A program made the translations under genes and the position numbers. Below the pieces are notes generated by a model. It was not told the DNA's origin and searched no databases. It was given only the letters and a program-made list of their open reading frames with translations. Of a stretch of DNA of 64,000 nucleotides, positions 43,905 to 53,469 are shown one piece after another. Source of the DNA: Pinibacter soli (lineage in GTDB: Bacteria; Bacteroidota; Bacteroidia; Chitinophagales; Chitinophagaceae); NCBI RefSeq assembly GCF_029961145.1, contig NZ_JASBRG010000001.1:682001-746000 (forward strand). Direction: 5' to 3'. The first letter of the stretch is position 1; the number at the start of each line of letters is the position of its first letter.

Positions 43905-45689
43905 ATGATTACAAATCCAACGAGACTTTTTGATTGTGTGCAGTATCATTTGGAAAGGAGCCCTATAGAAGATATGCTTGCTGCAAAAGAAAATGGACAG
44001 TGGAAAAAATATAGCACGCAGGAAGTAAAAAATATTACAGAAGAGTTAAGTGGCGGCTTGTTCAACCTTGGTATCAGCGGCAATGACATGACTATCGAGA
44101 ATCGAGATAAAGTTGTCATTCTATCTAAAAACCGTCCGGAGTGGATTATGCTTGATTTGGCTGTCCAGCAAAACGGAGCTGTTCTGGTTCCTGTTTACCC
44201 AACCATTAATGTGCATGAGCTTGAATTTATTTTGAATGATTCACAAATAAAAATGGCCTTTGTTAATGACGAAGAAACCTACACAAAAATATTCAGCATC
44301 AAGCATAAGGTACCTAGTCTGCAATACATTTTTAGCTTTGAGCACGTTCCCAATGCAGCACACTGGAAAGAAGTTTTTCAAAAGTCTACACCAGGGGCTA
44401 TTGAAAAAGTAAAGGCAATTGCTGCGACAATTAAGTACGAAGACCTCGCAACCATCATTTATACTTCAGGAACAACGGGCACGCCGAAAGGAGTAATGCT
44501 TTCTCACAAAAATATTCTCAGCAATGTGCAAAGCAGCATGCCTTGTTTTCCGCCGGGTAATAGATTCAGAGCATTGAGCTTTTTACCGCTCAATCACATT
44601 TTTGAAAGAATGGTTAGCTACATTTATATGTTTAAAGGTGCTTCCATTTACTACGCCGAAAGCCTTGATACCATTGGTGAAAATTTACAGGAAGTAAAGC
44701 CAACCTTGTTCACCACCGTGCCGCGTTTACTTGAAAAAGTATACGAACGCATCATGCAAAAAGGCGCTGACCTGACTGGCATTAAAAAGAAATTATTTTT
44801 CTGGGCGCATGGACTTGCCACCAAATTTGAGATCAATCAAAACCAGGGCATGTGGTACAACATGCAACTGGCTATTGCAAACAAAGTCATTTTCAGCAAG
44901 TGGCGCGAAGGCCTCGGTAATCATTTGCAATGTATTGTAACAGGCGGCGCGGCTTGCCAGGTGCGGCTTATCAGAATTTTTACTGCGGCAGGCATCCCGA
45001 TCATGGAAGGGTACGGTCTTACTGAAACATCACCGGTAATCAGCGTAAACAGATTTGACGAAGAAGGCAGAAAGTTTGGCACCACAGGTCCGTTGATTGA
45101 TCAGGTGCAGGCAAAATTTGCTGAAGATGGAGAACTGCTCGTAAAAGGAGATAACATTATGATGGGCTACTATAAACGCCCGGATCTTACTGCTGATGAA
45201 ATTACCGATGGTTGGTTCCACACCGGAGATATCGGTACAATGGTAGATGGGAAATTTTTGAAAATAACTGATCGCAAAAAAGAACTATTCAAAACAAGCG
45301 GCGGCAAATATGTTGCTCCATTGCCTATCGAAAACAAATTGAAAGAGTCGATGCTCATTGAACAGGTGATGGTGATAGGATCGGAAAGGAAATTCGTTTC
45401 TGCCGTTATTGTTCCTTCTTTCTCAAATTTGAAAGAGTGGTGCAAGAAGCAGAACATTCCATTTACCAGCAATGAAGAAATCATTAAAGACCCTCGTGTG
45501 ATCACTTTTTATAAAGAGATCATCAACGAGTATAATAAGTTTTTCAATCATGTGGAGCAGGTGAAAAAATTTGAGTTACTGGCAAATGACTGGTCGGTGA
45601 ACTCTGGTGAGCTTACGCCTAAATTGAGTTTGAAAAGAAAAGTGGTTATGGAAAAATACAGACCGGTAATTGAAGCGATGTACGCATAA
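43905..45689 (+). CDS. Long-chain acyl-CoA synthetase (AMP-binding)
   Basis: 594 residues from ATG 43905 (a TTG two codons earlier is possible). It activates fatty acids to acyl-CoA via acyl-AMP, at the membrane. Seen: YTSGTTGTPKGVMLSHKNIL (P-loop-like A3 motif), LPLNHIFERM, GYGLTETSPVISVN (A5), DGWFHTGDIG (A7) and ITDRKKELFKTSGGKYVAP (A8, Lys). All motifs are intact. The family is FadD15/FAA1-like. It stands alone without beta-oxidation genes. Followed by a strong terminator. Confidence 0.93.
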   Translation: MITNPTRLFDCVQYHLERSPIEDMLAAKENGQWKKYSTQEVKNITEELSGGLFNLGISGNDMTIENRDKVVILSKNRPEWIMLDLAVQQNGAVLVPVYPTINVHELEFILNDSQIKMAFVNDEETYTKIFSIKHKVPSLQYIFSFEHVPNAAHWKEVFQKSTPGAIEKVKAIAATIKYEDLATIIYTSGTTGTPKGVMLSHKNILSNVQSSMPCFPPGNRFRALSFLPLNHIFERMVSYIYMFKGASIYYAESLDTIGENLQEVKPTLFTTVPRLLEKVYERIMQKGADLTGIKKKLFFWAHGLATKFEINQNQGMWYNMQLAIANKVIFSKWREGLGNHLQCIVTGGAACQVRLIRIFTAAGIPIMEGYGLTETSPVISVNRFDEEGRKFGTTGPLIDQVQAKFAEDGELLVKGDNIMMGYYKRPDLTADEITDGWFHTGDIGTMVDGKFLKITDRKKELFKTSGGKYVAPLPIENKLKESMLIEQVMVIGSERKFVSAVIVPSFSNLKEWCKKQNIPFTSNEEIIKDPRVITFYKEIINEYNKFFNHVEQVKKFELLANDWSVNSGELTPKLSLKRKVVMEKYRPVIEAMYA

Positions 45690-45713
45690 TTGTACCACAA
45701 ATAAATTGCGCAC

Positions 45714-45756
45714 AAAACCGGCTCCGTTTAATTGTGGAGCCGGTTTTGCTTTTTTT
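45714..45756 (+). terminator. Terminator after the acyl-CoA synthetase
   Basis: AAAACCGGCTCC (45714-45725) and GGAGCCGGTTTT (45736-45747) form a perfect 12-bp stem with a 10-nt loop; GC and seven T follow. Confidence 0.92.
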
Positions 45757-46090
45757 GCACAAACCACAAAGTACTTCCTCATCGTTTTTAATATCCCATT
45801 ATTAACTGAATTTCACTTATTACAACTGATTGATATGACACATCTTATAATAAGCGGCGGTTAAAATGCAAAATACCGGAAGAAAAATTTTCTGGTTGCC
45901 GACTGATCATTGAAAAAAATTGAGTAGAAACCACTATATTGCCGAAATGAAGGCTCATTAACTGCAGAGGAATTACCTTATCCACTGCGTAGCTAACGAT
46001 TAGACACCATCGATGCTTACAACCAAAACTATATGAAAGGTTTATTTTTTGTAATTACAAAATGATGGAACCAGTTTAACCAAATGGCCT
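45757..46090. other. Gap before the histidine kinase
   Basis: 334 bp with no gene, RNA or strong palindrome that I can support; it presumably holds the kinase promoter. Confidence 0.45.
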
Positions 46091-48115
46091 ATGCGTTGCC
46101 CCTATATTAAACGAGAATTTTTATTAATCACGTGCCTGCAATTGCTGCTGACATTGTTTTGTTCAAACTTGTTTGCGCAAAACAAAAGCAACGCACAATT
46201 TGCTGCAGATACTGTTGCAATTCAAAAGCTGTGGAACGAAAGCCACGATATAAGAAATTCCCAACCTGAAAGATCGCTTGCACTTTTAAATGAGGCCTTG
46301 CAAAAAAGCAAGGAAATCAACTATGGCAATGGCATTGTTAATACACTCATAAACATCGGCGCCTGGTTTTCAGGAGCCAACATCGACACCGTTATTGAAC
46401 AGGGAAATCTTGCGCTCACTCTCTATGCAAGATACAATCTTTCTAACCCAAAACTTAAGGCAGACATACACATTCTTCTCGCCGAAGCGTACGATGAAAA
46501 AGGCAAAAAAGATTCATCTGCTTATTTCTATTATCTCTTAAATGATGAAATAACAAGCGGCAATATCAATTCGCCAGAGTTTGAAATTGATATTTACATT
46601 AAACTCACAGCCTTCTGGCTAAACATGGATTACGATTTCGCGCACATGGAGTACACTGCTCACCAGTATGTTGAAAAAGCAAAGCTTGCAGTCAGGCGTG
46701 TCCAGGACACTACGAATGTTATTGCGAACTTGTACTTTTTGCAAGGGCTGTATTACTACGCTGCCAAACAATATGAAATGTCGCGCAACTACTTCAAGCA
46801 ATATCTTGTAACGCAGGATAAGGTCATCAGTATTCCGCGAAAAATTTCTACGTTGCTAAACATTTCTGAAGCGTATCTTATTGAAAACAAACCTGCAGAA
46901 GCGCTGGAGTATTTGAATCGGGTAACCGATATGGATAAGAATCCCAAATACCACGAGTCGTACGCGTTCTATTTGATCATTGCCAATCTTATAAAGGCTA
47001 AAGCCTTATTTCAGCAAAACAAGTATGCCCAAACAATAACGCTTGTTAATGAAAACCTCAAGCGGGCTGAAGAAACGGGTAGTCCTATAAGAAACGAAAT
47101 TATCGACGCCCATAAAATAGTGTCTGAATCTTACAAAGCATTGGGAGAATATGAAAAGGCATATCAGCATGCAGACCTTTACCTGGCATTGCACGACAGT
47201 ATAATGAAAAAAGACAAGTTGGATATGGTGAACCAGCTTGAGATAAGATATCGCCTTTCCGAAAAGGATAAAGAATTGGCTAAGCAAAAACTCGCTATTG
47301 AAGAAACCAGGAATAAGGTGCACAAAAGAAACCTTTTATTGGGATGCATAAGCATCGCGGCCATATTTCTAACCGTTATGTTTTTCCTGTGGAGAAAAAA
47401 CAGTTTACATAAACAGAAATTGCAGGAGGAAAAGATTAACAGCTTTGATCAGCAAATGGAGATCACAAGACTTAACGCCACCATTAATGGAGAAGAAAGA
47501 GAACGTATCAGAATTGCCCAGGAGCTGCATGATGGCATCGGCGGACTACTTGCTATTTCAACCATTAACTTCGAACAGGTTAAAAGCGATCTTTATCTTG
47601 AAAATGAAAATAATTTTTCAGAAGGATTAAAGCTGCTGAAAGAAGCATCCGTTGAATTACGCAAAACGGCGCATAACATTATGCCTGAAATACTTTTACA
47701 GAAAGGCCTGGTAGAAGCTGCTAAGTCTTTCTGCGAAAGAATGGCAGGAAACAACTCAATCAATATTTCGTTCCAGACAGTTGGTTCTATAAAAAAATTC
47801 AATAAGGAATTTGAGTTGCTTTTATATCGCATTACACAAGAACTTCTTCATAACATTCTAAAGCACTCCAAGGCTACGGAAGCGCTGGTACAATTTTGTT
47901 TTCAGGAAGAAGGTTTGGACCTTACTGTTGAAGACAATGGTATTGGTATGCCTGCTGAAAGACGCTCATCGTCCGGAGGAATGGGGCTGCAAAGCATTCA
48001 GGATAGGATAAAGGCGATCAACGGCCACATGGAAATTAAAAGCACGCCTGATCAAGGCACAGGCATTTACATTGAGTTCCTGAGGAAGGACGCGTTCATT
48101 GAAGTTATTTCATAA
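46091..48115 (+). CDS. TPR sensor histidine kinase (NarL/DegS type), orphan
   Basis: 674 residues. A signal/anchor at the N terminus (about 10-30, FLLITCLQLLLTLFCSNLFAQ over two pieces), then tetratricopeptide-like helical repeats in the periplasm (about 35-380), one membrane segment (about 414-434, LLLGCISIAAIFLTVMFFLW), a coiled-coil linker, a HisKA_3 domain with H480 in RIAQELHDGIGG, and an HATPase_c domain (about 565-670: ELLHNILKHSKA, VEDNGIGMP, GGMGLQSIQDRI). Such kinases pair with LuxR-type response regulators, but no regulator gene is adjacent on either side. The signal sensed is unknown. Confidence 0.92.
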   Translation: MRCPYIKREFLLITCLQLLLTLFCSNLFAQNKSNAQFAADTVAIQKLWNESHDIRNSQPERSLALLNEALQKSKEINYGNGIVNTLINIGAWFSGANIDTVIEQGNLALTLYARYNLSNPKLKADIHILLAEAYDEKGKKDSSAYFYYLLNDEITSGNINSPEFEIDIYIKLTAFWLNMDYDFAHMEYTAHQYVEKAKLAVRRVQDTTNVIANLYFLQGLYYYAAKQYEMSRNYFKQYLVTQDKVISIPRKISTLLNISEAYLIENKPAEALEYLNRVTDMDKNPKYHESYAFYLIIANLIKAKALFQQNKYAQTITLVNENLKRAEETGSPIRNEIIDAHKIVSESYKALGEYEKAYQHADLYLALHDSIMKKDKLDMVNQLEIRYRLSEKDKELAKQKLAIEETRNKVHKRNLLLGCISIAAIFLTVMFFLWRKNSLHKQKLQEEKINSFDQQMEITRLNATINGEERERIRIAQELHDGIGGLLAISTINFEQVKSDLYLENENNFSEGLKLLKEASVELRKTAHNIMPEILLQKGLVEAAKSFCERMAGNNSINISFQTVGSIKKFNKEFELLLYRITQELLHNILKHSKATEALVQFCFQEEGLDLTVEDNGIGMPAERRSSSGGMGLQSIQDRIKAINGHMEIKSTPDQGTGIYIEFLRKDAFIEVIS

Positions 48116-48168
48116 AGCCGTGCTTCGTGAAGACAAAAACCACGGCACTCCGCTTTGATAAAATAATA

Positions 48169-48197
48169 AGCCGGCCGCGTGGCAACCGGCTATTGTT
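48169..48197. terminator. Hairpin terminator between the kinase and AhpD genes
   Basis: AGCCGG (48169-48174) pairs with CCGGCT (48186-48191), then ATTGTTTTC. A second hairpin GCCGTG/CACGGC precedes it (48118-48146). Confidence 0.55.
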
Positions 48198-48220
48198 TTC
48201 TCTCATGTTCACTATTCAAA

Positions 48221-48811
48221 TTACATCAAAACCACAAGGCTTTTTATAACCGCAGAAAGTCTTACAGCATCATGAATACGTTGCTTAGCCGTACCATGCG
48301 CAATCAATGTTTTTTCATGAGATGTTACACACAACTCACAACCATTCAAAGCACTAACAGCAAGGCTCAGCAATTCGAAAAATTCTTTTCCTAAAATTGG
48401 ATTTGCCATGATGCTCATGCGAATGCCGGCTTGTGCATTGCTGTAAAATTCATCGTGCATAAAGTGACGAAAACGATAATACACATTGTTTGCGGTAAGC
48501 AAACTTGTGCAGCTTATTGTTTCTGCAACTTCTTTTTCGTTTGCGCCTTCTGCTTTTGCAAATACTGTAAATGCATTTTGAAGGAGTACATTTTTCTCAT
48601 TCATTGCAACTGCCAATGCCAGTAAATAAGCTTCTTTTTTTGAAAGCGTTTCTGCAGCTAATGCATTTGTAACATTTATTTTAAGATCGCGCAGATACTT
48701 GCTATCAGTCGATGCGAGCAATTTCAGATTATCACTCACATGCTCTTCGCTAAGGCCAAGATCTTTCAAAAGCGCAACTGCATTATCTGTTGTATTTGTA
48801 GTTCCAAACAT
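48221..48811 (-). CDS. AhpD-like alkylhydroperoxidase
   Basis: 196 residues from MFGTTNTTDN (ATG at 48811; the open frame extends 17 codons further upstream). The C-terminal half carries the carboxymuconolactone-decarboxylase fold motif NGCELCVTSHEKTL, i.e. CxxCxxxH, the redox-active pair of AhpD. AhpD reduces the peroxiredoxin AhpC, and the adjacent gene upstream on the same strand is a peroxiredoxin, so the two are a natural pair. A hairpin with T-tracts lies between them, so they may be partly separate transcripts. Confidence 0.9.
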   Translation of the reverse strand: MFGTTNTTDNAVALLKDLGLSEEHVSDNLKLLASTDSKYLRDLKINVTNALAAETLSKKEAYLLALAVAMNEKNVLLQNAFTVFAKAEGANEKEVAETISCTSLLTANNVYYRFRHFMHDEFYSNAQAGIRMSIMANPILGKEFFELLSLAVSALNGCELCVTSHEKTLIAHGTAKQRIHDAVRLSAVIKSLVVLM

Positions 48812-48924
48812 ATTTCCCGATTTTAAGAACATAAAAGCATCAGCACATTGCTGCACCGACAACTAAAAATTATTTTGAACAAGAATCGTTGTAGTTGGTA
48901 TGAAAGTATACCGGAGAGAGGACG

Positions 48925-48955
48925 AAAAAAGTCCGGTTGTTTGCCGGACTTTTTT
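48925..48955. terminator. Strong hairpin after the peroxiredoxin gene
   Basis: AAAAAAGTCCGG (48925-48936) and CCGGACTTTTTT (48944-48955) with a 7-nt loop. It lies 8 bp behind the peroxiredoxin stop on the minus strand. Confidence 0.85.
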
Positions 48956-48962
48956 ATATTTT

Positions 48963-49517
48963 TTAAGCGTTTAAAGTAGCTTCACCTTTTTGCCAGTTAC
49001 AAGGGCAAAGTTCGTCTGTTTGCAGAGCATCCAATACACGTAATACTTCTTTTACATTACGGCCAACACTCAGGTCGTACATAGAAACCCAACGTACAAT
49101 ACCTTGAGGGTCTACAACGAAAGTAGCGCGGTAAGCGATCTTTTCGTTTGGTTCAAGAATACCCAATTCTTCAGCAAGAGATTTTGAGGTATCTGCCAAC
49201 ATTGGGAACTGCAAGCCTTTCAAATCTTCGTGATCTCTTCTCCATGCAACGTGAACAAACTCGCTGTCTGTAGAAGCACCAATCAGGATTGCATCGCGGT
49301 CTGCGAAGTCTTGATAATGTTTGTTGAATTCAGCGATTTCTGTAGGGCACACAAAAGTGAAATCTTTTGGCCACCAGAACATCACCATCCATTTGCCGCT
49401 GTTCTTGATTTCTTCAGAAGAAATGTCGTAAAACTCTTTCCCTTTTTCTATTGATACTACTGCCTTTTTGTTGAACTCTGGAAACTCTGCTCCAATTGAT
49501 AATACTTTGTTGCTCAT
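48963..49517 (-). CDS. AhpC/Prx-type 2-Cys peroxiredoxin
   Basis: 184 residues. Reduces peroxides with a peroxidatic Cys at 57 (FTFVCPTEIAEF) and a resolving Cys near the C terminus (C171 or C173 in DELCPCNW). FWWPKDF and VRWVSMYDLSVGRN are family-typical. Cytosolic. The neighbouring AhpD-like protein is a likely reductant. Intact and of normal length. The upstream sequence holds TACTTTCG 25-30 bp before the start, a near-match to the -7 box. Confidence 0.95.
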   Translation of the reverse strand: MSNKVLSIGAEFPEFNKKAVVSIEKGKEFYDISSEEIKNSGKWMVMFWWPKDFTFVCPTEIAEFNKHYQDFADRDAILIGASTDSEFVHVAWRRDHEDLKGLQFPMLADTSKSLAEELGILEPNEKIAYRATFVVDPQGIVRWVSMYDLSVGRNVKEVLRVLDALQTDELCPCNWQKGEATLNA

Positions 49518-49633
49518 ATTCGTGTTTAATTATTGTTCTTAAATGAGGCGCGAAAGTAGGGAAGAATGACCATAGAAGAAGTTGATTTTTTCTATGATGA
49601 TATAGATGATGTCTATAATGCATAAAGCCAATG

Positions 49634-49792
49634 GCACACAGATGATGCTGATTAGACTGACTTACACAGATTAGTTGGCATGCGGATGACACGGATTAGA
49701 CGGATTTACACGGATACATTACCACAATAGCAGAAATAACTGAACGCTTGAAAAAATCAGCGTAAATCAGTCTAATCAGCGTCATCTGCGTG
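49634..49792. repeat. Long palindromic repeat, family R, copy 4
   Basis: GCACACAGATGATGCTGATT at the left and AATCAGCGTCATCTGCGTGC at the right; a second left-type arm (GCGGATGACACGGATTAGAC) is nested at 49682. The right end is 4 bp from the porin stop codon (49797). Confidence 0.85.
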
Positions 49793-49796
49793 CTCC

Positions 49797-51101
49797 CTAA
49801 AACTCCACGTGGAACCTTGCAGATAAAATACTCACGGGACCGCGGTCCTTATTGTAGCCAGGGTTTAACACAAACTGGTAATCGCCCGAAAACCAGATGG
49901 GATATTGTTTGAAGGGTTTTACTTTATAATAGACCTCAGTAACATTTTCAACAGCATAGTTTATGGTTCCATCACCAAGTATAAAACCATTTCCCCCGAG
50001 CTTAAGATATTCACGGTGATCTTTTGACAAACCACCTAATGTTGTGGCAATGCCAAGCTCGTCATCTTCACGTTTCCATTTTGCACCATCAATCAAAATA
50101 CCGGCAGATAAGTTCTGGTCGATCTCGGTAAAGCACCATGTTTCATTTTTGCCATCGTTCCAACCTGCACGAGCAAACAAGCCTGTGTATTTGCCAATTT
50201 GCTGACTAAAGTTTACACCAAATCCATATTTAGTTCTGCCGAATTCTCTTGTAGCGGTGATATCAGGTTCCACCATTTTAATTGCCGAGTCGTAATTACC
50301 CATGTTGGCTCTGTTACGAAATGCAAGCAACTTAACACTTCCGGGACGGTTGTTGATGGAAAACCCTCTTTCGATTTGTGCATTCAGGGAAAGCGCTTCG
50401 GATAGATTGGTATTTAATTTACTTCCGTTAGCTGTCGTTGGAAGTGCTGCTGCACCAGCTTTAAATGCCCAATCGCCTAATTGCAACATTGCAGAAACGC
50501 TGTAAGTATAACCGCGAACATCAGCCGCATAATCCCAGGCGCCATTATTCATAAATGCCCAGTTTAGGAACTGTGTCCTTGGTGCATTGCTGTAATCATT
50601 GTTGTCAAATATATCGCCAAGACAGAATTTTCCTGCAAGTACGCGAATGAAGTTTTTTGGCTCCTTTCCGCGAAGCTGGTTCGCTGCATCGTCTACATCT
50701 TCATATCCGCCTTTTAGTGCAAATGTTTGTTGTAAATAAGCGCGGCCCAAAAATAAAGTTGGTTCAGGGTTACCTACCCGAAAGGTTTCACCATTTGAAG
50801 AAGCACCCATACCAACGGCACCAGTTAAACCGCTACCACCCACAATTTCCGGGTTTATGAAAATAGCAGCGCCTTTCCACAATCTTGCACCAAGATATAA
50901 TGTTGCTGAAAGTGAATTTTGCTTTTCTTCTTCTCCGGTCAAGCTGTTTGTGCCGCTATACGGAGATTGGAAAGAGGGTTTGTACTGATATATGTAGGTT
51001 GTCTGGAAATGAAAATTAATTCGTTGAGTGCTGTCTTTTGTGGTTTGAGCCTGCGCAAAAATTCCGCCGAGCAAAGCCAATACGATCGCCAAAAATCTCA
51101 T
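49797..51101 (-). CDS. Carbohydrate-selective porin (OprB family)
   Basis: 434 residues from MRFLAIVLALLGGIFAQAQT (ATG 51101; the longer frame to 51182 adds no family sequence). Signal peptide 1-19. Family marks: NFHFQTTYIYQYKPSFQSPY, LYLGARLWKGAAIFINPEIV, RVLAGKFCLGDIFDNNDYSN, GFSINNRPGSVKLLAF, and the barrel-closing GPVSILSARFHVEF. OprB-type porins let sugars through the outer membrane. It is not next to sugar-uptake genes; GHL10 follows on the same strand 240 bp away, with a repeat between. Confidence 0.9.
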   Translation of the reverse strand: MRFLAIVLALLGGIFAQAQTTKDSTQRINFHFQTTYIYQYKPSFQSPYSGTNSLTGEEEKQNSLSATLYLGARLWKGAAIFINPEIVGGSGLTGAVGMGASSNGETFRVGNPEPTLFLGRAYLQQTFALKGGYEDVDDAANQLRGKEPKNFIRVLAGKFCLGDIFDNNDYSNAPRTQFLNWAFMNNGAWDYAADVRGYTYSVSAMLQLGDWAFKAGAAALPTTANGSKLNTNLSEALSLNAQIERGFSINNRPGSVKLLAFRNRANMGNYDSAIKMVEPDITATREFGRTKYGFGVNFSQQIGKYTGLFARAGWNDGKNETWCFTEIDQNLSAGILIDGAKWKREDDELGIATTLGGLSKDHREYLKLGGNGFILGDGTINYAVENVTEVYYKVKPFKQYPIWFSGDYQFVLNPGYNKDRGPVSILSARFHVEF

Positions 51102-51189
51102 CCTGTTCGTTTTCCGCAAATCTACAGAGTGGAAATTAAGAGAAAGAAAATTTGGGGAATTATAAAATACACAATGATGCAAAAAAGTG

Positions 51190-51427
51190 AGCGCACAGAT
51201 GACGCTGATTTACCTGATTTACGCTGTTTAGTTAGCATACGGATGACGCGGATTTCTTTGATTTGAGATTTGAAGTTGATATAAGCAGAATGCTCGCAAT
51301 ATCGGACTTCATTTTTTCCGTGCGATTAATTTCAGCTTGACTGTACAAGCAAAAAAAATCCGTGTTAATCCGTCTAATCCTTGTCGTCCGTGTGCCTATC
51401 TGCGCAAATCAGCGTCATCTGCGTGTT
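51190..51427. repeat. Long palindromic repeat, family R, copy 5
   Basis: GCGCACAGATGACGCTGATT (51190-) at the left and AATCAGCGTCATCTGCGT plus an earlier AATCCGTCTAATCCTTGTCG at the right. The right end is 3 bp from the stop of the GHL10 gene (51430). Confidence 0.85.
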
Positions 51428-51429
51428 CA

Positions 51430-52650
51430 CTACTTGATCCAGTCCATTGTTGGCAGCGGTGCCGGATCTTTAAAGTAATTCAATCGCAAACTATCGCTCC
51501 AGCCGTTTGGATTGTTTACAAATGATTTGCTTGAGAAGAAGATCATGCCTTGAATATTTGGCGTATTGCGAAGCATTTCTATTTGTCGTGGTAATTGTGT
51601 TTTGTCCTTCCAGGCGGCGTTTGAGTTGGCTCTGTATACACCCAACCCGATGTAGCAATGCTTACCGTAAGTGTGTTTGCTCCACCAATCCAGCAATACG
51701 GTATAATCGGCTACTTTGAAACCAATCTCCCAATATAACTGTGGCGCCACATAGTCGATCCAACCTTCTTTTAACCACAGCAAAATATCTGCATAGAGAT
51801 CGTCGTAGTTTGTTTGACCGGCTTTTGTTTGGCTACCTTCGGGGTCTTTGTCTTTATTTCTCCAAACACCAAACGGGCTTATACCAAAAACACAGGCGCC
51901 ATTGGCTTCTTTGATGGCTTTATTCAGACTTACAATAATGGAGTCAACATTGGATCTGCGCCAGTCATCTTTTGACATGCCATTACCATATTTTGCATAA
52001 CTCGTATTATCGGGAAATTCTTTTCCAGCAATCCTGTATGGATAAAAATAGTCGTCGAAATGGATACCGTCTACGGCATAACGACTCACAACATCGCGAA
52101 TAACTCCTGTAACAAATTCTTGTACGTCTTTATTGCCCGGATCAAAATAGCGTTTGTCGCCATAGCTAAGAAACCACTCCGGATGTATTTTGGTGATATG
52201 TGTTGCAGCAATAGAAGATTTGCCGATTAAAAACTCTGCTCTGTAAGGGTTGCACCATGCATGAAAGGCCATTCCGCGCTTGTGCGTTTCAGCAATCATG
52301 AACTGCAACGGATCATAGTAAGGAACTGGCGGTTTGCCTTGCGTACCTGTTAGCCATTGGCTCCAGGGTTCGAAAGATGAAGGATAAAATGCATCCGCAG
52401 AAGGTCTTATTTGTACAACGACAGCATTAAGGCCGTTGCGCTTATGCATTTCCAGTAAATCAATAAATTGCTGACGCTGATTTTCTACATTGTATTCGCC
52501 TTTGTTTGGCCAATCAATATTGTCAACCGTTGCGATCCATGCAGCTCTGAACTCAGGTTTCGCCTGCTGTGCAACCGATTTGGATAGAGGAGCTAACTGA
52601 AAAAAACACAATAATCCTATAATAAGCCTTTGGGCAGTTTTCATCATCAT
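51430..52650 (-). CDS. GHL10-type glycoside hydrolase-like protein (DUF187)
   Basis: 406 residues with a signal peptide (about 1-28, ending KSVAQQ). TIM-barrel family 'glycosyl hydrolase-like 10': FRAAWIATVDNIDWPNKGEY, NAVVVQIRPSADAFYPSSFE, GMAFHAWCNPYR, VDGIHFDDYFYPYR (likely acid Asp-Asp), DYVAPQLYWEIG and GLGVYRANSN. Members are thought to act on cell-wall or surface glycans; substrate not proven. Third of a small block with the porin and MarR gene, the latter 21 bp upstream and probably co-transcribed with it. Confidence 0.92.
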   Translation of the reverse strand: MMMKTAQRLIIGLLCFFQLAPLSKSVAQQAKPEFRAAWIATVDNIDWPNKGEYNVENQRQQFIDLLEMHKRNGLNAVVVQIRPSADAFYPSSFEPWSQWLTGTQGKPPVPYYDPLQFMIAETHKRGMAFHAWCNPYRAEFLIGKSSIAATHITKIHPEWFLSYGDKRYFDPGNKDVQEFVTGVIRDVVSRYAVDGIHFDDYFYPYRIAGKEFPDNTSYAKYGNGMSKDDWRRSNVDSIIVSLNKAIKEANGACVFGISPFGVWRNKDKDPEGSQTKAGQTNYDDLYADILLWLKEGWIDYVAPQLYWEIGFKVADYTVLLDWWSKHTYGKHCYIGLGVYRANSNAAWKDKTQLPRQIEMLRNTPNIQGMIFFSSKSFVNNPNGWSDSLRLNYFKDPAPLPTMDWIK

Positions 52651-52671
52651 ATGGGTAAAGAAGTTAATAAT

Positions 52672-53133
52672 CTATTCCGCGTTGCATCCACCTCTCACTT
52701 TGTCTAAAAGTGTATTCAAGATTTTTGCTTCCTCTTCAGACAGACGGCTAAATAAGCCATCCATTTCATCCTGGTATTTATCAAGTTCTGATAGCAGCTC
52801 AAGTCCTTTTGGAGTAATGGTAACATCCACAAGCCTACGGTCATTTTCGCAAGTCACTTTTTTAACAAGATCTTTTGCAATCAGGCGATCTACGATTCGG
52901 CTTGTATCACTCATTTTATCAAGCATGCGCTGCCTGATCTGCAATGTAGAAAGGGGCCCGCACTGGCCGCGCAGAATACGTAAAATGTTAAATTGCTGAG
53001 AAGTGATATCTTCTTTCTCCAATATTTTCTTAACTTTTTCCATGAACCAATTGTACGTATAAATAAGATTTATAGCAGACTTTTGGTACTCACTTCTAAA
53101 AGTGGTTTGATATATATCATGTTCGATACCCAT
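52672..53133 (-). CDS. MarR-family transcriptional regulator
   Basis: 153 residues. Winged helix-turn-helix: ITSQQFNILRILRGQCGPLS (one start helix), RQRMLDKMSDTSRIVDRLIA (recognition region), KKVTCENDRRLVDVTITPKG (wing with the DxR motif). Dimeric repressors that bind small phenolic ligands or oxidants. It lies 21 bp upstream of the GHL10 gene on the same strand, so it may regulate that gene and itself. Confidence 0.93.
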   Translation of the reverse strand: MGIEHDIYQTTFRSEYQKSAINLIYTYNWFMEKVKKILEKEDITSQQFNILRILRGQCGPLSTLQIRQRMLDKMSDTSRIVDRLIAKDLVKKVTCENDRRLVDVTITPKGLELLSELDKYQDEMDGLFSRLSEEEAKILNTLLDKVRGGCNAE

Positions 53134-53469
53134 AACAATAAAAATGTTCAGTTGCTAAAATAAAAAAGTTTAGACAAGTTTACAATCGTGAATTAATGTC
53201 GTTTCTTTAAGCAGGTGCTCCCTGAGTGAGATTGCTTCGACACATTTCCGTATATACCAGCCCAGATTGCTTTGCTTTACAACCTTCTTTCTCTTCAGGG
53301 TCTCGCAATGACGATGCAAACTTTTTGCGTTTTACCATACAAATAGTTATTGCAAATCCAAGAGTTACAGGTTCATTGCGAGCCTCTTGAAATTATGTAT
53401 GCTCAATAACAAAGATACAAATCGCACCGGGGCAAACGAGGCGAAGCAATCTCATTGCTAGAGATGACC
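53134..53469. other. 336-bp gap with an inverted repeat
   Basis: No gene. GAGATTGCTTCG (53229-53240) is repeated as exact complement CGAAGCAATCTC (53442-53453). Words GGTCTCGCAATGACGATGC and TTGCGAGCCTCTTGAAA lie between. It looks like a further interspersed repeat family (GAGATTGCTTCG/CGCAATGACG). Confidence 0.65.
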
